This document shows, piece by piece, positions 58,380-64,000 of a stretch of DNA of 64,000 nt (its first letter is position 1; each line of letters opens with the position of its first letter). The translations under genes and the position numbers were made by a program. The stretch comes from Delphinapterus leucas (Eukaryota > Chordata > Mammalia > Artiodactyla > Monodontidae): assembly GCF_002288925.2 (NCBI RefSeq), contig NW_022097999.1, forward strand, positions 16,299,285-16,363,284, written 5' to 3'. A model generated the notes under the pieces. It was not told the origin of the DNA and searched no databases. It saw only the letters and a program-made list of their open reading frames with translations.

Positions 58380-59075
58380 AACAGGAGGTAGGATTACTGT
58401 CCATTGAAAAAATGTCCTTTTGATGAACCCCAGCTACAACTGCATGGTGACGGCTGATTCCACTTCCACAAATGGCAGCCTCAGCCATCCATGCCACTCA
58501 GAGAACATCTGAGTTGGGCGGCTTTGGGACTGACGTGCCCAGAGTCAGATCCCATCAGGAGGCAGATATATTGTCCTCCGTATCTTCAAAGCACCTAGTC
58601 TACAGAAATGTGCTTGAACTGTAGCAATAATGGGTACAGTCAGATACCAGGAAGAACTTCACTAAGTAGATTAAGTTAATTAGAAACTCTGAGAACTCCC
58701 TTTCTGGCATATTTTAAAATAAAATAGGTCCTTCTACCTTGAATAAAATAGGTCAGGTTTCAAGAATTGACCTGACCAGAGGTAGAGGCTTGGATGAAAC
58801 GACCTCCTAGGGTCTTTTCTACTTCTGTATGGACCTGATGTTCTAGCATTAGACTCCTTTGCTCGGTGTTGCCAATCATCCTCGTTTAGATGTCTTGGGC
58901 TCCTTGTCCATTAGATCAGATGCATCCACAATACCAAAGACAACTCATTAGGACTGTCTAATTTCTTTCGTGTATTTTTCAAGCACAGTTTCCAAAAAAC
59001 ACATGTTGACTTTTATATACTTCAGAATGCAAGGGACTATGGCACTCAATTTCTCCAGAAAAGTCTGTAATTATT
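58380..59075. other. No recognised feature
   Basis: Nothing supported. Confidence 0.4.
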
Positions 59076-59079
59076 CCTT

Positions 59080-59290
59080 GTGATAATAATAAGTATCATA
59101 TCTATATAGTGCTTTTTATCCTCCAGTATATTCTATTTTATTAGATTTCAGAGCCACTAGTACAAACAAGCAATTATTATGGTCCATATTTTACAAAAGA
59201 CAAAATGAAGACAGAGCTTAGCAAGCTGCCTAAGACAGCACACTCAGTTAGTAACTGAGCTAACTTCAGGATCCAGACCATGTTTCAGTG
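59080..59290 (-). repeat. MIR
   Basis: 'gtccatattttacaaaagac' and 'cacactcagttagtaactga'. Confidence 0.65.
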
Positions 59291-59294
59291 CTCA

Positions 59295-60815
59295 CAGAAA
59301 AAAATCCAGTTTCATCACATGGACCACCTAAGACAGAAGCAGGATAAGACGGGGTAAGGAATTCCAGTGTTTACGCAGCTATTTATCCATCCAGTCCCCA
59401 GAAATTCCAGGGAATTCTCTCCAAGCTAGATCTGCTTTTCTGGAATAAGACATTCTGCCCATTCTGACCACAGAAAACCTGGCCAAGTACTACTCTTGCC
59501 CTATGTGGGAATCTCCCATACATAGCAGCTCCCCAACAGCAAATCCTGGAATCTTCTTTCAAAGATCACCTCTAGATGGAGGCTCGAACTCTAGGAAGCC
59601 TAAGTTTCCAACCTGCCTTAACAGAGAATTAACAGCTGGCTGAGGTTGCAGAAGGGCAGTTGCAATTTGACTTGCAATAGATAGAAAATATAAAATGGCA
59701 TCATTGCAGAGTACATCGTAACTTCTAAGATGTTATTGAAAACTTCTCAGCTTTAGACAGTTTTCAAATCACATTTAAGAGGTAGAAGGAAGATCACGTA
59801 ACTACATGCAACATAGGAAGCTGAGATTCATCTTGCAGTGTGAGCTGGTACCCATCCCAGATCCAGGGGGCTGTGGAACCATGACAGGAGACTAACTCAT
59901 TAGAAGAATCCTGTGTTTGGGGTGGGTAGTGGATGATGATGGAAACCTTAGCTTTAACTATTTTTCCTGTTTTGTGTTTCAATTTTTTTCGACACCATCA
60001 TTCTATTAACAAAAGTAGCTGCCTTCCTATGACTTTTGTGGCGCTTAAACATTAAAGCACATTAAAAAAAAATCACAAAACCAAGCTAAAGAACACAATT
60101 TTCAGATGGGTCTACACTGACAAAATAGAAAACTTCCAACAACAGTAAATCTAAATAAAATAATATTTTATTTAAATAATAAATTATAATAAAATAAATA
60201 ATAAATATAAATAAAATAATAAATCTAAAAAAAAATAAAATGGACCTTTACCCATATAAACCCATTAATGCTGTTTTAGCATTGTCCTTCTTTACAGAAT
60301 TAAAGATCTCTAGTTTAATTGAAGATTTTTTGCCCAGAAAATTTTTAGCATCATAAAATTCAGCCAGTCTAGGCCAAAATAAATATCTATTTCTATATAA
60401 TAAATTCTCAATAATTTGAAAGAATAGAAATAAGAAATTATTCAATATTCAGAATTATGGTTTGTTTAAAAATCACACATATTTTTCCATGTACATTGCA
60501 TATTATAAGGTAAGATATATCTGGGAATTAATAAGGAGAATGAAACATGTAGTTGAGATATTACAATTCAAAATAAGCCTATGTTACATAATAATGATTT
60601 TTAAACACAAAAGTTCCACGTTATTTCATTTATTTCAAATATTGCTCAAACAGCATCACAATTTTTAAGTGTTGGCTATAAAATTATGAGGTTAGTACAT
60701 CCGTTATATGTTTTACTCTGTATTAACAGATTATGTCCACATTTTCAGAGACAAATTTGGATTAAATTCTTATATAACTTTACCACTGAGCTAAAAATAA
60801 ATATGGGAAAATATT
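59295..60815. other. Unassigned, with an AT-rich simple repeat
   Basis: 60,148-60,240 is an (AAATAAAT)-like low-complexity tract. Nothing else was recognised. Confidence 0.45.
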
Positions 60816-60826
60816 GGTCTGATTCT

Positions 60827-61018
60827 CTTTTTTTTTTTGCCGTACGCGGGCCTCTCACTGTTGTGGCCTCTCCCGTTGCGGAGCACAGGCTCCGCGGCCA
60901 TGCCTCACGGGCCTAGCCGCTCCGCGGCATGTGGGATCTTCCCGGACCGGGGCACGAACTCGTGTCCCCTGCATCGGCAGGCAGACTCTCAACCACTGCG
61001 CCACCAGGGAAGCCCTTG
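60827..61018 (-). mobile_element. CHR-type SINE with small internal deletion
   Basis: Antisense, well preserved. The 9-bp duplication TCTGATTCT flanks it (60,818-60,826 and 61,019-61,027). About 18 bp are missing where the other long copies read 'ggacgcgcaggcccagc'. Confidence 0.95.
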
Positions 61019-61029
61019 TCTGATTCTTT

Positions 61030-62180
61030 GAAGGATTTTTTAAATTAGAAATAACGTATTAAAATAAAGTTTTATGTAAACTTAATATGGCATAATTGGG
61101 GCATAGATTTATGTGATCCCCAAAACAAAAACTCAATCACCAAAACCCAAAAACAAAATAAACAAACTAAAAACAAAACAAGCTTTTTTAAAAAAGATTA
61201 AGCCATGGAATTTCAAATTATAAATAATAATTATTCCAAATTCATTTCTATAACCCATCACTTACAATATCTTTTCTCAAACTGGCCAACAGAAGTGTGT
61301 GCTTTATGAATCTCAGCAAATTTATAGGTCTCCTTCTGTATCCATTCGCCTACTTGGAATGAATTTTTTCCCAAATTAACATAATTCTTTTACGTTTTTA
61401 AAAAGAGATCAAAAGACATAGTACCCTAACAAGACAAGACGCTTGAAAACCACACACGTACAAAGTAAAATTACAACTGAAGTTTTTTTTTCATAGTAAG
61501 GTTGATAAAATAAAATCACATTTTATAGCATTTTTTCACACAGAAAGATTTCAAAGTGCACCAAACTAAGATTTGCTTCACTCATTACTGATGTGTGTTC
61601 GTCCTTGCAGAGGAAATATGGAATCTGATTAACAGCAAAAGTATACTTCCAATATTACGGTCCTCCTGGACCAAGAAATTAAAAAAGTATCCTCCGAAGA
61701 AAATGTTAAGTGCGGTCAATTGCAGCAGCAACTCCTTAAACTGACCAGACTAGGATCCTGCCCTTCTTGATGCATGGAGCTTTTCTGTGTCAGGAGCTGG
61801 GTGGGCACAAAGCCTTGCACAATCTCACCCCCAGCCTCAATGTGTCTCCAAAACAACTTTCTGGAGGCTTTGATTATGAAAGTCTTGTCTTTGAAATAAA
61901 ACAACCTGTGTAGGGTTCATCTGTAATCCTGACCCTTTACAAGGGTATTAGAACACAATGCACCCTAAGGTTAGCCAGAGAGGACATAATCCCTTCTGCT
62001 TGACAGGGAAAAATGCAGACCCAGACTCAACTCTCTTCCTAGATCCATGTTCCTGCGCTTCTTCCCATCCATTGCTTGGTGCACAACCACAATTACAATT
62101 AAGATGATACAGCCGGATGACATACCCTAACTCAAATAGCTTAGAGCTAGCCATATTTTCCAGTCCGTACCTATTGCCCT
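61030..62180. other. No recognised feature
   Basis: A-rich near 61,120-61,180. The 152-codon minus frame at 61,948-62,406 overlaps the LTR to the right and looks like chance. Confidence 0.4.
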
Positions 62181-62185
62181 CAAAT

Positions 62186-62577
62186 GGTATTATGGGCTGG
62201 ACATTTGTGTTCTCCCAAAATTCATATGTTGAAGCCCTAACTCCTAAATGTGAGGGTATTAGGAGGTCTTTGGGAAGTAAATTAGGTGTAGACGAAGTCA
62301 TGAGAGTGAAGCCCCATAATGAGATTAGTGTCCCTATAAGAAGATGAAGAGAGACCGGAGCTTGCTCTCTCCATGCACACGTGCTGAGGATAAGCCATGG
62401 GAGCACACAACAAGAAGGGGACTGTACAAGCCAGGAAACTGGCTCTCACCAGGAACCAAATCTGCCAGGACCTTGATTTTGGACTTCTAGCCTCTAGGAT
62501 TCTGAGAAATAAATGTCTGCTACTTAAGCCACCCAGTCTGTGATATTTTGTTATAGCCGCTTGAGCTGACTAAGACA
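62186..62577 (+). mobile_element. ERVL-MaLR (MST/MLT1-type) LTR
   Basis: 'cccaaaattcatatgttgaa', 'tagtgtccctataagaagat' and 'ccttgattttggacttctag' are in family order, ending near 'gagctgactaagaca'. Solo copy; ends approximate. Confidence 0.85.
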
Positions 62578-62579
62578 AA

Positions 62580-63935
62580 TGGCATAAATGTCTTTCTAAA
62601 CAAAATCACCTGAGGACTGTTATTCGTTCATTTGCCTATTTATTGAATAAAACTGAACTGAGTGCTGTTATGTGCCAGGCACTGCTGTAGGCACAGAGGA
62701 TCAGCAGTGTGTGTCAGGTGAGGAAAGCCCAAATCCCTGCTCTCAGGGAGTTTACATTCTTCCTCAAAGTTATCTTCCAAGACCACACTGGGAACATCCC
62801 ACCAAATTAGCTAGTTTTACAAAAGGACCAAATTTGTGTGTGCATGTTATTGGTAAAATGGATCTGCACTATACCTTGACTCTAAAGGGTTCTTGTGTTT
62901 TTAAAGGCATTACGTCCCACACCCAAGCTGTTATGTCACAGAAATGGAAATGGGGCACTTGCTGGGAGGAAAACGTGAACTTAGTATTTATACATCCTTG
63001 CATTATTTAGTTGAAATGAACATGTATTAATTTTGTAAGTAAATATAATTCCATAAAAATTTTTTTAACTTTACTATCAGCCTCTCAGTATTCCTGAGAG
63101 ACTGAAGCAAGACAAATGGAAGTGAATGAGGTTCAGAGAAAGACCCTGAGTTATGAGGAAAGAAGAGAATTGTCTCACAGATACCCCTTCTCCAGTACCT
63201 AATGAAGTGACAACAAAGTTTTCTAGCAGCAACTGACAAGGGAAGGGGCACAGCTGACACTGGAAGTAAGGCTCAAAAAGCGGCAGCTAAAAAAGGAAAT
63301 AAATTCTGGGATGGAGTTGGGCAGCAGAATGGCAAGGCCACTAACTGCATCCTGACTTCTCCAAAGCTCTCATGATACGTCACACCCATCCTGAGAATTC
63401 TCACTTAAAAATCGAAACCTGGTAAGAAGATGACTGTGGATATCCTAGTGTTTTCCTTCTTTACTTGGACATAGTGGAAACTGCCACAAGCTGCTTGAGA
63501 GAAACAGGAAGTGGACAAGGAGGCTGCCTTTGGCAGAAGTGGAGACTCCAAGGTATGTCCTGAATGGGGCATGGCTCTGAAGCCAGAAGTTATCCATCCA
63601 GCACAAGGAGACCCACCCCCCACCGGAACCAGGTGTTGTGAACACTGGTCTAGGACAACTAACACAACTACCAAAGGGAGAGCAGAGCCCAAACTATCTA
63701 ACAAAGCCTGCCTCAGGTGAGTCTTCTCTGCTCCCTTGCTCTCAGGCTATAAGAAAAAACTGGATAGCTCTTAAAGCATAGACCTTAAGGAAAAAACAAA
63801 TGATACTGTGAGATGATAGTCAAGACAACACTAACGCTGTAAGAGTAAAGAGAGAGAAAATTTAACATAGATAGAACTGCCAAAGCATGATCAAGATAAA
63901 AGGAAATGGAATGGCACCAATACAAGTCTATACAA
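62580..63935. other. No recognised feature
   Basis: 'atgtgccaggcactgctgta' near 62,670 suggests an old dispersed repeat. Donor-like sites (CCAAG|GTATGT near 63,551 and CTCAG|GTGAGT near 63,717) lie in a plus-strand region without a clear acceptor or long conserved-looking frame. Confidence 0.4.
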
Positions 63936-63952
63936 GACACACACACACACAA
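63936..63952. repeat. Short (AC)n
   Basis: About eight AC units. Confidence 0.85.
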
Positions 63953-64000
63953 ACAGCATGCAAAAGACACACAAATAACCAGCTTAGAAAACACAACTCA

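Noticed and set aside
61948..62406. 152-codon minus-strand frame
   Set aside because: Runs antisense across a MaLR LTR into unassigned DNA, with no motif or splice context.
1..64000. CRISPR array, operon, phage, plasmid or toxin-antitoxin system
   Set aside because: No regularly spaced repeats, clustered genes or ribosome binding sites; repeats and base composition are mammalian.
1..64000. tRNA, rRNA or snRNA genes
   Set aside because: Only tRNA-derived SINEs were seen; no intact cloverleaf or known small-RNA sequence was recognised by eye.

Overview
This window looks like nuclear DNA of a cetacean, most likely a toothed whale. That is an inference from repeats. The youngest dispersed repeats are tRNA-derived CHR-type SINEs of whales, hippos and their relatives, several with crisp target-site duplications. 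The L1 3' ends look cetartiodactyl, and I saw no Alu, B1, Bov-tA or BovB. No prokaryotic, organellar or viral gene set is present, and most open frames over 60 codons are repeat-derived or chance.

Layout. 1-9.9 kb is a dense pile of repeats: an L1 3' end, two MaLR-type LTRs, an antisense ERV1-type LTR split by a SINE, a second antisense LTR cluster, an LTR inserted inside another LTR, and another ERV LTR. 10-15.7 kb is mostly unassigned DNA with SINEs and an internally deleted Tigger1 transposon carrying two SINEs. About 17.7-18.26 kb is the only strong gene signal: a CpG-rich promoter-like block with two tandem ZNF143-type motifs, a CCAAT box and a minus-strand ATG in good context. 18.3-27.7 kb is AT-rich and almost repeat-free, with a few MIR fragments. 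27.7-44.3 kb is similar, with sparse SINEs, L1 ends and MIRs, and a very AT-rich stretch at 33.2-37.8 kb. 44.3-57.2 kb is L1-rich: a HAL1-like half-L1, several 5'-truncated L1s (two with 14-15 bp duplications), an L1 inserted in an L1, and many SINEs. 57.2-64 kb holds MIRs, one SINE, one MaLR-type LTR and unassigned DNA.

Genes. I cannot name any gene. The promoter block probably drives a transcript leftward, possibly both ways. A few short open segments flanked by splice-like signals (21.3, 34.0, 36.7 and 40.1 kb) are given as low-confidence exon candidates. The rest reads as intron or intergenic DNA. I found no new multi-gene system; the most useful observations are the promoter, the datable nested insertions and the candidate exons.
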